Source: an uncultured Clostridia bacterium (GTDB lineage: Bacteria; Bacillota; Clostridia; Christensenellales; CAG-917). Taken from it: DNA of 64,000 nucleotides. Under the pieces are notes generated by a model, which had not been told where the DNA came from, searched no databases, and saw only the letters and a list, made by a program, of their open reading frames with translations. Below are positions 32,675 to 41,619 of this stretch, piece by piece. Position numbers and translations under genes: made by a program. The stretch is taken from positions 62,001 through 126,000 of the forward strand of contig CAKQUV010000001.1 of the NCBI GenBank assembly GCA_934277615.1, given 5' to 3'. The number at the start of each line of letters is the position of its first letter. Within the stretch, counting starts at the first letter, position 1.

Positions 32675-33450
32675 AAGATTTCAAAAACCTCGCTGCGTCT
32701 GTTTTGATGAGCCACGTACAATTCTATATCCGAATCACGCTCTTTGAGCGTGTTTTCCACCGTGTCGTAAGCAAGTTGTTCGGTGTTGTTGTTTTCGCTG
32801 ATATGTCCGAGAAGCAATCTCTGCACTTCCGAGCCGTCGCACAATCGGCTTGCGACACGCGCGCTTGCGTCGTTGGACAAGTGTCCGTTGTTTGACAAAA
32901 TGCGCTGTTTGAGCCACACCGGATATTTGCCCTCTTGCAACATTTTGAGATCGTGATTTGCCTCCAAAAGCACCACGCTACTGTCCTTTATGTTGCGAAG
33001 AACGCCAACCGTTGGCGTGCCGATATCCGTTGCCACACTGCAACGCGCATGTCCGCACTCAAAAGAATACGCAAGCGGATATGCTGCGTCGTGCGGTATT
33101 CTGAACGGCAAAACTTTGACGTCGCCTATATCGAAACCGCCCTCGTAATCGTCCACGTCCGCAAAATTTTTGAGTCCGTCGTACTTTGCGCAAAGCGCGC
33201 GAGCGGTGAGCGTGTGCGCATAAACGCGCGTATGTTCGCATAGTTTTGCAAGTCCGCAAACGTGGTCGGCGTGCTCGTGAGTTATAACAACTCCGTCCAG
33301 CATATCGGGAGTAAGCCCGAAATCCTTGAGCTCTGAGGCGACTCTCGTATATGAAATGCCGACGTCAACAAGTATTGCCGTCGTGTTGGAAAGTATAAGC
33401 GTGGCGTTGCCTTTGCTGCCGCTTGCCAGTGATACGAGTTTCAAGGACAT
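32671..33450 (-). CDS. walJ: WalJ/YycJ metallo-beta-lactamase-fold exonuclease-like hydrolase
   Basis: 259 residues. Metallo-beta-lactamase fold with Zn ligands in THEHADH (about residues 57-63) and a later conserved His near the C-terminus (LLGHISENNN). WalJ proteins accompany the WalRK cell-wall regulators and have been linked to coordination of division with replication. walRK are not in this window. The start is preceded by a terminator hairpin and has a weak Shine-Dalgarno. It heads the overlapping operon walJ-CPBP-CPBP-rlmH. Confidence 0.88.
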   Translation of the reverse strand: MSLKLVSLASGSKGNATLILSNTTAILVDVGISYTRVASELKDFGLTPDMLDGVVITHEHADHVCGLAKLCEHTRVYAHTLTARALCAKYDGLKNFADVDDYEGGFDIGDVKVLPFRIPHDAAYPLAYSFECGHARCSVATDIGTPTVGVLRNIKDSSVVLLEANHDLKMLQEGKYPVWLKQRILSNNGHLSNDASARVASRLCDGSEVQRLLLGHISENNNTEQLAYDTVENTLKERDSDIELYVAHQNRRSEVFEIL

Positions 33451-33457
33451 ATTTTTT

Positions 33458-33493
33458 CAAAAATTAAACGAACTACCGCCGAGGGTAATTCGT
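33458..33493 (-). terminator. terminator directly upstream of walJ
   Basis: Read on the minus strand: ACGAATTACC, loop CTCGGC, GGTAGTTCGT (10 bp with one G-U pair), then TTAATTTTTG. It ends the preceding membrane-protein transcript just eight bases before the walJ start, so walJ needs read-through or its own start site. Confidence 0.75.
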
Positions 33494-33517
33494 TTATACA
33501 TCGGCTGCCGCCGAATA

Positions 33518-34372
33518 TCAGATTTCACGTGCAGTGCGGTTGCTGTCCTCTACCTTGTCGTCGAGGTTGTTGAGAACGCACGAGAACACAATGGTAAGCA
33601 CGAAATTGAGAAGCGTGAGCGCAACAAGCACTACAAGCGCGATTTCATCGCCCAAAACAAATTGTTTTTTGACAAGCAATTTGATGAGGTATGCAAGCAT
33701 TGCCGCAGCGCTGCCGAGGGAGAGGATAAACGTAAACGCGCGCGGATATTTGCCAACAATTATGGAGATAAGCGACGTTATCACCAACACTGCTTCTACC
33801 GCCGCGACGCCGATAAATGCGAAGTTGCGAAGAGGTCTTGCGTTGAAACCGTCCTTCACCCAGCCCATAATCACGCCGATAACGTTGTATTTGGTTATAT
33901 CCAAAGCGCCTATCGAATTCATAAAGTAAGACAATATGAACGGAAGCACCGTAACTGCAGCCACCAGGAACGTAACAAGCGCAAAAATTCTCGGCTGAAC
34001 TTTTGCTCTCTTCTTGATTTTCTTTTGTGTGGATACGGTCTCGAACTCGGTTGCGTCGCCGTACTCGACGGTTGAGGGCATATATCCGCCCTGTTGCTTT
34101 CCGTCCGTGCGCAACACGTTGCTGTCCTGAGTCATATACGGAACAACCGCAAGCGGCACAACAATGGGTTGCAACTGAATTGTGTTGTGCTTTGGTGCGA
34201 CGATAGGAACGGGGCCGCCGATGCCGACGGGCTTCATAACCGTAACGTCGGAACCTGCCTCGGGTTGCGGAGTGCCGTAAGCCTCCGACTCGAACAACGG
34301 CTCGTCATCGACTTTGACGTCGTTTGTATCGGGAGAAAAAACTATCTCTTGATTTTTGTCCTTCTTTGCCAT
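33518..34372 (-). CDS. hypothetical membrane protein with proline-rich cytoplasmic head
   Basis: 284 residues. An N-terminal region of about 125 residues, Pro/Val-rich and probably disordered and cytoplasmic, precedes four membrane helices (about 130-150, 180-200, 205-225, 245-268). Residues 68-82 (QPIVVPLAVVPYMTQ) nearly match a stretch near the C-terminus of the zinc-ribbon protein two genes upstream. The domain layout matches the adjacent 34389-35177 gene, indicating duplication. The start has GGAGGAATT. No family recognised; a complex with the zinc-ribbon protein is inferred. Confidence 0.65.
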   Translation of the reverse strand: MAKKDKNQEIVFSPDTNDVKVDDEPLFESEAYGTPQPEAGSDVTVMKPVGIGGPVPIVAPKHNTIQLQPIVVPLAVVPYMTQDSNVLRTDGKQQGGYMPSTVEYGDATEFETVSTQKKIKKRAKVQPRIFALVTFLVAAVTVLPFILSYFMNSIGALDITKYNVIGVIMGWVKDGFNARPLRNFAFIGVAAVEAVLVITSLISIIVGKYPRAFTFILSLGSAAAMLAYLIKLLVKKQFVLGDEIALVVLVALTLLNFVLTIVFSCVLNNLDDKVEDSNRTAREI

Positions 34373-34388
34373 AATTCCTCCAAAAGAG

Positions 34389-35177
34389 TTATTTGAGATA
34401 ACCGTACTTTTCGCGGTTTATGATTGCGCATATTCCGCAAAGCAGCACGTATCCCGCGCCGAACACGAGCATCGTAAACAAGTAGCTTGTCTGATATCCG
34501 TGTATGAAGTCTTGCATAAAATCTATCTTATCGATGCCGATACCGCTTGCTCCGACGAGCGCCGTGATAAATATCGCGAGCGCGCATATGAGATTGACGA
34601 TTGCACCGGTAATATACTTAACGGGTTTAACCGCGCCGAAAATCGCAAATACGGACTTTATCATGTTGATAAGCACGGATAAAATGCCGATTGCGATAAC
34701 CATATCGGGAATCATGCACAACCAAATCTTGGCTGCTTCTTTGCCTGTCCAGCCCAAAGCCGCAGTCTGTTTGAACGCCTCGATGAAACGCCCCACCACG
34801 TCGAATCTGTCCGTGATAAGCACAAAAGGCAACTTTGCGTCCGCTTTCACCGCCGACAAAATATAGGGCAAAAGCACTGCAATCGACGCAAGGAACGCAA
34901 TAATGCCGGTCGTCATGTTTTTGGCTCGCTTGCCTCTTTTCCACTTCTTGTTTGCGTCTTCCTTTTTGGGTTGGAAGTCGTTGGCGGTGGATTGAGTGCG
35001 GACGGATTCGCTATCCTGCGGATGTTCCTCCGTTACCAAATGAGGCGCGATGACAAACTCCTGCATCACAGTGGGCATCACGTGATATCCCGAATTGGGC
35101 GCAGGGGTAGGCGCAAGCCTTATGCCTGCGTCGTCAACGCCTTTTATTCTGGGTTTGTTGTTTTTTGTATCTGCCAT
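34389..35177 (-). CDS. hypothetical membrane protein, paralogue of the next gene
   Basis: 262 residues with the same plan as its downstream neighbour: a polar N-terminal head of about 85 residues ending in KKWKRGKRAKN, then four membrane helices (about 90-108, 150-172, 185-208, 228-250). Its head has a looser version of the shared motif (MPTVMQEFVIAPHLVT). Function unknown. Genes 36392-35187, 35177-34389 and 34372-33518 are spaced by 9 and 16 bases and form one transcription unit. Confidence 0.62.
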   Translation of the reverse strand: MADTKNNKPRIKGVDDAGIRLAPTPAPNSGYHVMPTVMQEFVIAPHLVTEEHPQDSESVRTQSTANDFQPKKEDANKKWKRGKRAKNMTTGIIAFLASIAVLLPYILSAVKADAKLPFVLITDRFDVVGRFIEAFKQTAALGWTGKEAAKIWLCMIPDMVIAIGILSVLINMIKSVFAIFGAVKPVKYITGAIVNLICALAIFITALVGASGIGIDKIDFMQDFIHGYQTSYLFTMLVFGAGYVLLCGICAIINREKYGYLK

Positions 35178-35186
35178 AATACGCCG

Positions 35187-36392
35187 TTAGTTTTTCTTGT
35201 TTGATCCTTTGCTCGGGGTTGCTACAACAGGTCTTTGTGCCGGACGTTTTTCCTCGATTACGGGCGAGTATTGCATAAGCGGTTGCTCTTGCGTTACGTA
35301 TGGCACGAAAGCCACGGGCTGCACGATCGGAGGCATTTGATAAGGCTTACCGTCGGCGCCCATAAAGAACGCCGGTTGACCTTGCGGAGCCGCCGATTGT
35401 ACCGGATAAAGTTGCGCCGCCGGTTGCGCGTACGGATACGAGTACGGCGGATAGGGATAAGGAGGATACGCTCCGAAATGCGCCTGGTTGGGACCGGAGA
35501 AGTCCGCTTGTTCTTCCTTCTTCTCTTCCGTTTTGGGCGGTGCGACCGTTTCTTGCTTGGGCGCGTTGATATCGTCTATAAATTCGTCCAAAGTGGGCGT
35601 TTTCTCCACTTCGAGATCCGCTTGCGGAGGAGGCACGATTTTTTGTTTGCGCTTAACGGGCGGAGATTGCTTTATCTTGTTTTTTGCAAGCAGCAAAAGC
35701 GCGCGCGCCTTGTCGCGACCGCAGTGAGTGCAAGCGGTTGCGTCGAGCGGATTGATTGTTCCGCACGCAGGGCAAACGTAAGTTTCGCCTTCTATATCGT
35801 CCTCGTCGATTTGAGAATACGGATCTGCGTAATACTTTGCGTAAGATTGAAGCGCCGCCGACATTTTTTTGAGAAGCGCCACGTCCTCGGAGCCGAGTTC
35901 GTTGAGCTTTTGTCTGTACTGTTCAAGCACGTTTGCCTTTTTCTCGTACTCTTCCTCGCTCTTTTTGCGGTAATCCTCCACTTGCAAGAGTGCGGTTTCT
36001 CTCTCTTCCGCGGTTTTTTGGCGCTTTTCGGCAATCTCTTTATCCACCGCAGCCATTCTCTCGCGTTCCATATTGTCAAGGCGCAGTTTCGCCTTGCGAG
36101 CGTCGAGCATATCAGCGTCGCTGTGCGTTTCGCTTTCCGCAACTATCGGAGCGCCGCAAGACACGCAAAACTTTGCGCCGGGCAAATTTTTGGTGCCGCA
36201 AACCGCGCATACAGGCTTGCGCATAACGGACAAGATACCGCCGCACTTTGCGCAATATCTGCTGCCTGCGCTGTTCTTTGCGTGGCATACGGGGCAAACG
36301 GTTTCGTAATTTTCAACTACGTCCGCGCCGCACGTTGCGCAAAACGCCTGACCGGGTTTCACTTCGTTTCCGCATATTTTACAAACAAACAT
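35187..36392 (-). CDS. multi-zinc-ribbon coiled-coil protein
   Basis: 401 residues. Three zinc ribbons at the N-terminus (CKICG...CATCG, CPVCH...CAKCG, CAVCG...CVSCG), a charged coiled coil of about 100 residues (residues 98-200), a fourth ribbon (CPACG...CTHCG, near 215-235), and a long Pro/Tyr/Gln-rich tail. Near residues 354-368 the tail carries PPIVQPVAFVPYVTQ, echoing the membrane protein encoded at 33518-34372. No catalytic motif is seen, and a scaffold or adaptor role is likely. AGGTGA precedes the ATG. It lies 30 bases after glnS and may be co-transcribed. Confidence 0.7.
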   Translation of the reverse strand: MFVCKICGNEVKPGQAFCATCGADVVENYETVCPVCHAKNSAGSRYCAKCGGILSVMRKPVCAVCGTKNLPGAKFCVSCGAPIVAESETHSDADMLDARKAKLRLDNMERERMAAVDKEIAEKRQKTAEERETALLQVEDYRKKSEEEYEKKANVLEQYRQKLNELGSEDVALLKKMSAALQSYAKYYADPYSQIDEDDIEGETYVCPACGTINPLDATACTHCGRDKARALLLLAKNKIKQSPPVKRKQKIVPPPQADLEVEKTPTLDEFIDDINAPKQETVAPPKTEEKKEEQADFSGPNQAHFGAYPPYPYPPYSYPYAQPAAQLYPVQSAAPQGQPAFFMGADGKPYQMPPIVQPVAFVPYVTQEQPLMQYSPVIEEKRPAQRPVVATPSKGSNKKN

Positions 36393-36422
36393 ATTTCACC
36401 TACAAAATTGTTTATCGTTAAG

Positions 36423-38048
36423 TCATGCCTTGGGCTTGAAACTATCCTTAAGACCGACTATGCTGTTAAATTCATTCTTGTCGTTGCGCTTGATGAAGTA
36501 ACCTTCGCGCAAGAATTGGAATCTCGTATGAACGGGCGCGCCGCCGACGATTCTTTCCGCCTTGCCGTGGAGAACGGTGAGCGAATCGGGATTGACTCTG
36601 TCCATATAATCGCCGTCGCCGTCGTTGATGAGATAATCGAACATATTGAGCGTAACGTCCACGCAGTCGTTGGCATTTACAAAGTGAATCGTGCCTTTGA
36701 CCTTCATGTTTGCGCCCTCTTCGCCCGACTTGGTGCCTTCGAGATACTCTGCGTGAACGGCGGTAACGTTGCCGTCGGCGTCTTGCTCGCATCCGACGTA
36801 TTTTATGATGTACGCACCTTTGAGGCGCACGATTCCGTCCGGTTTAAGACGGAAGTATTTGGGCGGAGGATTGAGCGAGAAATCGTCTTGCTCTATGTAC
36901 AATTCTCTGCCGAACGTCGTTTCATGCACGCCTGCGCCCTCTTGTTGAGGATTGTTTTCGATATACACAGGCTCGCTCTTGCCTTCGGGATAGTTGTCGA
37001 TAATGAGTTTCAAGGGTTTTGTAACCACCATCGCTCTTTGAGCGTGCGCGTTCAAATCCTCTCTCACGCAGTGTTCCAAAATGGAAATGTCCACTTCGCT
37101 GTCCGCCTTGGAAACGCCTATACGGGAGCAGAAATCTCTGATAGCTTCGGGCGTGTAACCCCTCTCCCTGATGCCCGAAAGCGTGGACAATCTCGGATCG
37201 TCCCAACCCCACACGATTTTTTCGTCTACCAAACGCTTGATAAAACGCTTGCTCATAACCGTGTGCGTGAGGTTGAGCCTTGCAAACTCTATTTGGCGAG
37301 GTCTGGGATTAAATCCGCAATTGAGCGTAACCCAGTCGTAAAGCGGACGGTGATTTTCAAACTCGAGCGAGCAGAGCGAATGCGTAATGCCCTCGATTGC
37401 GTCCTCGATGGGGTGCGCAAAGTCGTACATCGGGTAAATCACCCATTTGTCGCCCGTATGCGGATGCGTTGCGTGGCAGATACGATAGATGACGGGGTCG
37501 CGCATATTGATGTTGGGCGACGCCATATCGATTTTCGCACGCAAAACTTTTTCGCCGTCGGCAAATTCGCCGTTTCTCATACGCTCGAACAAATCTAGAT
37601 TTTCCTCAACGCTTCTGTTTCTGTACGGGCTTTCCGTGCCGGGAGTATTGAAGTTGCCTCTCGTTGCGCTTATCTCTTCCGCGCTCAAATCGCAAACGTA
37701 CGCCTTGCCCTCTTTGATGAGTTTTACGGCGCATTCGTACATTTTTTCGAAATAATCGCTTGCGTTGTGAAGTTCGTCCCAATCAAAACCGAGCCACTTG
37801 ATGTCGGCTTTGATACTTTCCATATATTCGACGTCCTCTTTTGCGGGGTTGGTATCGTCAAAACGCAAGTTGCATGCGCCGTGATACTTCTCTTTCATGC
37901 CGAAATTGATGCAAAGAGCCTTTGCGTGCCCGATATGCAAATATCCGTTGGGTTCAGGCGGAAAACGGGTGATAATCTTGTTCACCTTTCCGCTTGCAAG
38001 GTCTTCGTCGATAAATTCTTCAATAAAGTTTCTTGAATTGTCTTCCAT
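36423..38048 (-). CDS. glnS: glutaminyl-tRNA synthetase
   Basis: 541 residues. It charges tRNA-Gln directly. Class I landmarks: FPPEPNGYLHIGHAKA with HIGH near residue 36, RFDDTNPAKED, and the KMSKS-type VMSKR near 264. The C-terminal anticodon-binding beta barrels follow. Many Firmicutes lack GlnRS and use the GatCAB amidotransferase route, so its presence is informative about the lineage. A separate GluRS is encoded at 61700-63145. AAAGG lies 11 bases upstream of the start. Confidence 0.95.
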   Translation of the reverse strand: MEDNSRNFIEEFIDEDLASGKVNKIITRFPPEPNGYLHIGHAKALCINFGMKEKYHGACNLRFDDTNPAKEDVEYMESIKADIKWLGFDWDELHNASDYFEKMYECAVKLIKEGKAYVCDLSAEEISATRGNFNTPGTESPYRNRSVEENLDLFERMRNGEFADGEKVLRAKIDMASPNINMRDPVIYRICHATHPHTGDKWVIYPMYDFAHPIEDAIEGITHSLCSLEFENHRPLYDWVTLNCGFNPRPRQIEFARLNLTHTVMSKRFIKRLVDEKIVWGWDDPRLSTLSGIRERGYTPEAIRDFCSRIGVSKADSEVDISILEHCVREDLNAHAQRAMVVTKPLKLIIDNYPEGKSEPVYIENNPQQEGAGVHETTFGRELYIEQDDFSLNPPPKYFRLKPDGIVRLKGAYIIKYVGCEQDADGNVTAVHAEYLEGTKSGEEGANMKVKGTIHFVNANDCVDVTLNMFDYLINDGDGDYMDRVNPDSLTVLHGKAERIVGGAPVHTRFQFLREGYFIKRNDKNEFNSIVGLKDSFKPKA

Positions 38049-38120
38049 TTAGGTTTAGCCTTTGCGCCTCGTCGCGCAGACACGCACGCACATTGCGCGT
38101 AAATAAAATTATTATACTTA

Positions 38121-38149
38121 ATGATAAGACCAAAACGATTTTATGTCAA
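38121..38149 (-). promoter_or_regulatory. promoter of glnS
   Basis: Minus-strand TTGACA (38149-38144), 17 bases, TATCAT (38126-38121). The leader is about 65 bases, too short for a T-box. Confidence 0.65.
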
Positions 38150-38202
38150 TAATGTAAAGCGCAAATGCGCATACAAATTTTTGAAAATTTTGAATATTTT
38201 TA

Positions 38203-39012
38203 TCAGTAAACCACTTTGATAAGGTGCAATCCCTTTGCAGAGAGCGTTTTGCCGGCTTTTTTGCGGTCGCCTTTTTCGAGAATGTCCCTCACGTCGTCCA
38301 CGGTGAGTTTGCCTATTCCGACGTATAGCAAAGTACCTGCGATTATGCGCACCATATTGTACAAAAATCCGTTGCCCGTAACGTAAACGCAAATCTCGCT
38401 GTCATATATATAATCGGGATTCGAGCCGTTTAGATGTGCGGTTTTCGCATCGTCGGATATAACCGACGCATAGGAAAGTTCATGCGTTTGAATGTCAATG
38501 GAATACACGGTGCGCACCGTGTTTTTCACCACGCTGCCACTTGCTTCGAAACACTTGAAATCGTGCGTTCCTTCTATGATTTTCGCAGCCTCCTGCATGG
38601 CTTTGAGATTGAGCGGCACAACGATGTGCTCGTGCGTCGCTTCCATCATGGGCAGACGATGTTTGGAAAGATACATCTTGTAACAATACGTCTTGCGCTT
38701 TGCGTTGAATCTTGCGTTGAAATCGTCGTCTGCGACTTCGCAATAGAGCATGCTCACGTCGTCGGGCAATTCCGTATTGACGGCAAACGGTATTTTGTCG
38801 GTTGGTATGGACGTTTCTGCGTCAAAATGCACAACCTGCCCCTCTGCGTGTACTCCTGCGTCCGTACGTCCGCTTGCGGTTGCGCTTGTGGGCGTGCCGA
38901 AAGTTTTTGAAAGAGCCTTTTCAAGAACTTCTTGTACGGAAAGACCGTTGAGTTGGCGCTGCCACCCCACGTACCTTGTTCCGCAATATGAAATAATCGC
39001 GCGGTATCTCAT
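38203..39012 (-). CDS. truA: tRNA pseudouridine(38-40) synthase TruA
   Basis: 269 residues. It modifies U38-U40 in tRNA anticodon arms. It begins MRYRAIISYCGTRYVGWQRQ and has the catalytic Asp in ASGRTDAGVHA (near residue 51). The start overlaps the ecfT stop by four bases. The cluster ecfA1-ecfA2-ecfT-truA is conserved in Firmicutes. Confidence 0.95.
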   Translation of the reverse strand: MRYRAIISYCGTRYVGWQRQLNGLSVQEVLEKALSKTFGTPTSATASGRTDAGVHAEGQVVHFDAETSIPTDKIPFAVNTELPDDVSMLYCEVADDDFNARFNAKRKTYCYKMYLSKHRLPMMEATHEHIVVPLNLKAMQEAAKIIEGTHDFKCFEASGSVVKNTVRTVYSIDIQTHELSYASVISDDAKTAHLNGSNPDYIYDSEICVYVTGNGFLYNMVRIIAGTLLYVGIGKLTVDDVRDILEKGDRKKAGKTLSAKGLHLIKVVY

Positions 39013-39860
39013 ACAAGCCCTCCGAAAATCATTTGGTCGATGTTTATCCCCACCGTCGGGAAATAGTATCTTTCAAGCAAAATCACCACGAAGTAAGCAA
39101 TCATAAACATCATCGCAATAGCGTCGCCGACGCCAAATTTCGCCTTCTTCATTTTGGTGCGATTCTCCGTTGCGTTGTAGCATCTTGCGTCCATTGCGAA
39201 AGCCAGTTCGTCCGCGCGTCTGAACGAGTTGACGAAAAGCGGAATAAGCACGGGTAACATCGCCTTTGCCCTTGCGAAAAGTCCGCCCGTATCGAAACTT
39301 GCGCCCCTTGCCTTTTGTGCGGAAATTATCTTGTTGGTTTCCTCAAAAAGCGTGGGAATAAAGCGCAGCGCAATGCTCATAATCATCGCTATATCTCTGA
39401 CCGGAACTTTGATGAGTTTGAGCGGCGACATAAGGCTTTCCACGCCGTCGGCAAGCGCGACGGGCGTTGTCGTGAGCGAAAGCAAAGACGCGCCCGTAAT
39501 CAACAAAACGAGCCTTAAAACCATCTTTATGGTGGTATGAACCCCGTCTTTGGTGATTGTAAAGATTTTCCACGTCCACAAAACTTCGCCTTTTTTGATA
39601 AGGAACAAGTTGAGCACGGCAGTAAACAAAATGATAAACATCACGCCTTTTACGCTCTTCAAAACGGACATCATAGGCAATTTTGCAAGCAGTACTATGC
39701 CTATCAAAACGACCGCCGTCAGCATAAAACCGAAGTATGATTTGACAAAGAAAATCGCAATGACGAAAAGCAGAGTGATAAGCATTTTCACTCTTGCGTC
39801 AAGGCGGTGAATAAGCGAATCCGCAGGGTAATACTGACCGAATGCAACGTCCTTAAACAT
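39009..39860 (-). CDS. ecfT: energy-coupling factor transporter transmembrane protein EcfT
   Basis: 283 residues. The shared membrane scaffold of group II ECF vitamin importers, joining the two ATPases to exchangeable substrate-binding S components. Five or six membrane helices; the coupling helices carry the Ala-Arg-Gly-type signatures QKARGASFD and AMDARCY. The start overlaps the ecfA2 stop by eight bases. No S component is encoded nearby, so it probably serves several S proteins encoded elsewhere. Confidence 0.93.
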   Translation of the reverse strand: MFKDVAFGQYYPADSLIHRLDARVKMLITLLFVIAIFFVKSYFGFMLTAVVLIGIVLLAKLPMMSVLKSVKGVMFIILFTAVLNLFLIKKGEVLWTWKIFTITKDGVHTTIKMVLRLVLLITGASLLSLTTTPVALADGVESLMSPLKLIKVPVRDIAMIMSIALRFIPTLFEETNKIISAQKARGASFDTGGLFARAKAMLPVLIPLFVNSFRRADELAFAMDARCYNATENRTKMKKAKFGVGDAIAMMFMIAYFVVILLERYYFPTVGINIDQMIFGGLV

Positions 39861-40734
39861 CGGCTTTTACCCCCTCGTTTTCTCTTATTTTCGAGAGCGC
39901 GTCGGCAAGCTCGTCAAGGCTTATTATGTCTTTTGGAAGGTCAAATCCCCTTGCTATAAACTCGTCGGAAAGTGCGGTTGCAAAAGGCACGTCAAGCCCT
40001 ATTTCTTCAATGTGTTTTCTGTCCGAAAACACCTCTTTGGGCGTGCCGTCGGCTACGATTTTTCCGTCTTTGAGCGCAACTATTCTATCCGCCATAACGG
40101 CGATATCGTCCATGTTGTGCGACACCAAAATTATGGTCGGAGATACTTCTTTTTGGAGTTTTTTTACAAGCGCAAGGATTTCCTCTCTTCCTGCTGGGTC
40201 AAGTCCTGCAACCGGTTCGTCAAGCACGAGAATTTCGGGTTGCATTGCGATAACGCCTGCAATTGCCGCCCTTCTCTTTTCGCCGCCGCTGAGGTCAAAA
40301 GGACTGCGAGATGCAAATTGGTCATAGTCGAGCCCGACTACGTCCATAGCTTTGCGCACTCTTGCGTCTATCTCCTCTTTGGACAATTTCATGTTCTTTG
40401 GTCCGAACGCAATATCCTTTTCCACCGTATCGGCAAAAAGTTGATATTCGGGATATTGGAACACCATACCCACCTTAAAACGCAAGTTTTTGAGCGTCTT
40501 TTTGTCCGTTGCGGACATGCCTTTTACAACAACGCTCGACCTCTTTTTGTCCTGCACTTTGATAAGACCGTTAAGATGTTGAATGAGCGTGGATTTGCCG
40601 CTGCCCGTCGCGCCGACGATGCCCACGAAACTGCCTTCTTCTATGCAAAGATTGACGTCGTCGAGCGCTTTTTTCTCGTACGGCGTCTTGCGTGAGTAAA
40701 TATACGTCAAATGCTTTATCTCAATTGCCGACAT
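39853..40734 (-). CDS. ecfA2: ECF transporter ATPase EcfA2
   Basis: 293 residues. ABC ATPase: Walker A GATGSGKST near residue 40, signature LSGGEKRR, Walker B ILVLDEP, switch His in LVSHNMDD. It heterodimerises with EcfA1 and powers EcfT. Its start overlaps the end of ecfA1 by 19 bases. Confidence 0.93.
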   Translation of the reverse strand: MSAIEIKHLTYIYSRKTPYEKKALDDVNLCIEEGSFVGIVGATGSGKSTLIQHLNGLIKVQDKKRSSVVVKGMSATDKKTLKNLRFKVGMVFQYPEYQLFADTVEKDIAFGPKNMKLSKEEIDARVRKAMDVVGLDYDQFASRSPFDLSGGEKRRAAIAGVIAMQPEILVLDEPVAGLDPAGREEILALVKKLQKEVSPTIILVSHNMDDIAVMADRIVALKDGKIVADGTPKEVFSDRKHIEEIGLDVPFATALSDEFIARGFDLPKDIISLDELADALSKIRENEGVKADV

Positions 40735-41549
40735 ACTTCCTCCACGAGTTTGTCCTTGTTCACAATGGGCGCGTCAAAGACAAAACCTTTGCTTTTAAGT
40801 TTTTCGGACAATTGCGAAACGGGCGGCAGAGTAAGTCCGCAAGCTTCCAAAAGTCCCGACGAAAACACTTCTTCCGGCGTGCCGTCAACGGCGATTCTGC
40901 CCTTGCGCAACACGATAATCCTATCCGCGAGCACCGCCTCTTCCATGTTGTGAGTGATGTTTATCACGGTGATGCCCTGCTTGTTGAGAGCGGTGGCGAT
41001 ATCCATAATCTCTTTGCGCCCGTTGGGGTCGAGCATTGAGGTGGATTCGTCCAAAATGAGGATATCCGGGCGCATGGCAAGCACTCCTGCGATTGCCACC
41101 CTTTGCTTTTGACCTCCGCTGAGTTTGGATACGGAGCGATTGCGATATTCGCTCATTCCCACAGCCTCGAGAGCATAATTCACTCTTTCCACGATTTCTT
41201 CGCGCGGCAAACCGATATTTTCGGGTCCGAACGCCACGTCGTCCTCGATAATGGTTGCAACAGTCTGGTTGTCGGGATTTTGGAAAACCATACCGGCTTT
41301 TTTGCGGATTTCAAACGTGTTTTTTTCGTCTGCCGTGGAAAGCCCGTCGATAAGCACTTCGCCGCTCGAGGGTATAAAAAGACCGTTGAGAAGTTTTGCA
41401 AGCGTGGATTTGCCGCTGCCGTTCATACCGACAAGCGCGACAAATTGGCCTTTCTCAACGGAAAAAGACAGGTTTTTGAGGGCTTTTAGACTGCGGCCCT
41501 CCCCTAATGAGTAACTATAACTTACTCCTTTGAGGACAATTTGCGACAT
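40716..41549 (-). CDS. ecfA1: ECF transporter ATPase EcfA1
   Basis: 277 residues. ABC ATPase with GMNGSGKST near residue 42, LSGGQKQR, ILILDEST (Ser-Thr after the catalytic Glu, as in EcfA1) and switch His in NITHNMEE. It is the first gene of the ecfA1-ecfA2-ecfT-truA operon. The promoter ends only six bases before the ATG and there is no Shine-Dalgarno, so the mRNA is probably leaderless. The usual upstream neighbour rplQ is absent; repeat copy 2 lies there instead. Confidence 0.93.
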   Translation of the reverse strand: MSQIVLKGVSYSYSLGEGRSLKALKNLSFSVEKGQFVALVGMNGSGKSTLAKLLNGLFIPSSGEVLIDGLSTADEKNTFEIRKKAGMVFQNPDNQTVATIIEDDVAFGPENIGLPREEIVERVNYALEAVGMSEYRNRSVSKLSGGQKQRVAIAGVLAMRPDILILDESTSMLDPNGRKEIMDIATALNKQGITVINITHNMEEAVLADRIIVLRKGRIAVDGTPEEVFSSGLLEACGLTLPPVSQLSEKLKSKGFVFDAPIVNKDKLVEEVCRQLR

Positions 41550-41555
41550 ACCGCG

Positions 41556-41584
41556 ATTATAACACAGAGTATTTGGATTTGCAA
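41556..41584 (-). promoter_or_regulatory. promoter of the ecf operon, abutting the start codon
   Basis: Minus-strand TTGCAA (41584-41579), 17 bases, TATAAT (41561-41556), then six bases (CGCGGT) and ATG. The expected transcription start is the A of the ATG. Confidence 0.75.
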
Positions 41585-41619
41585 TCTTATAACGTTTATT
41601 GTGGATATTATGAAAAAGT

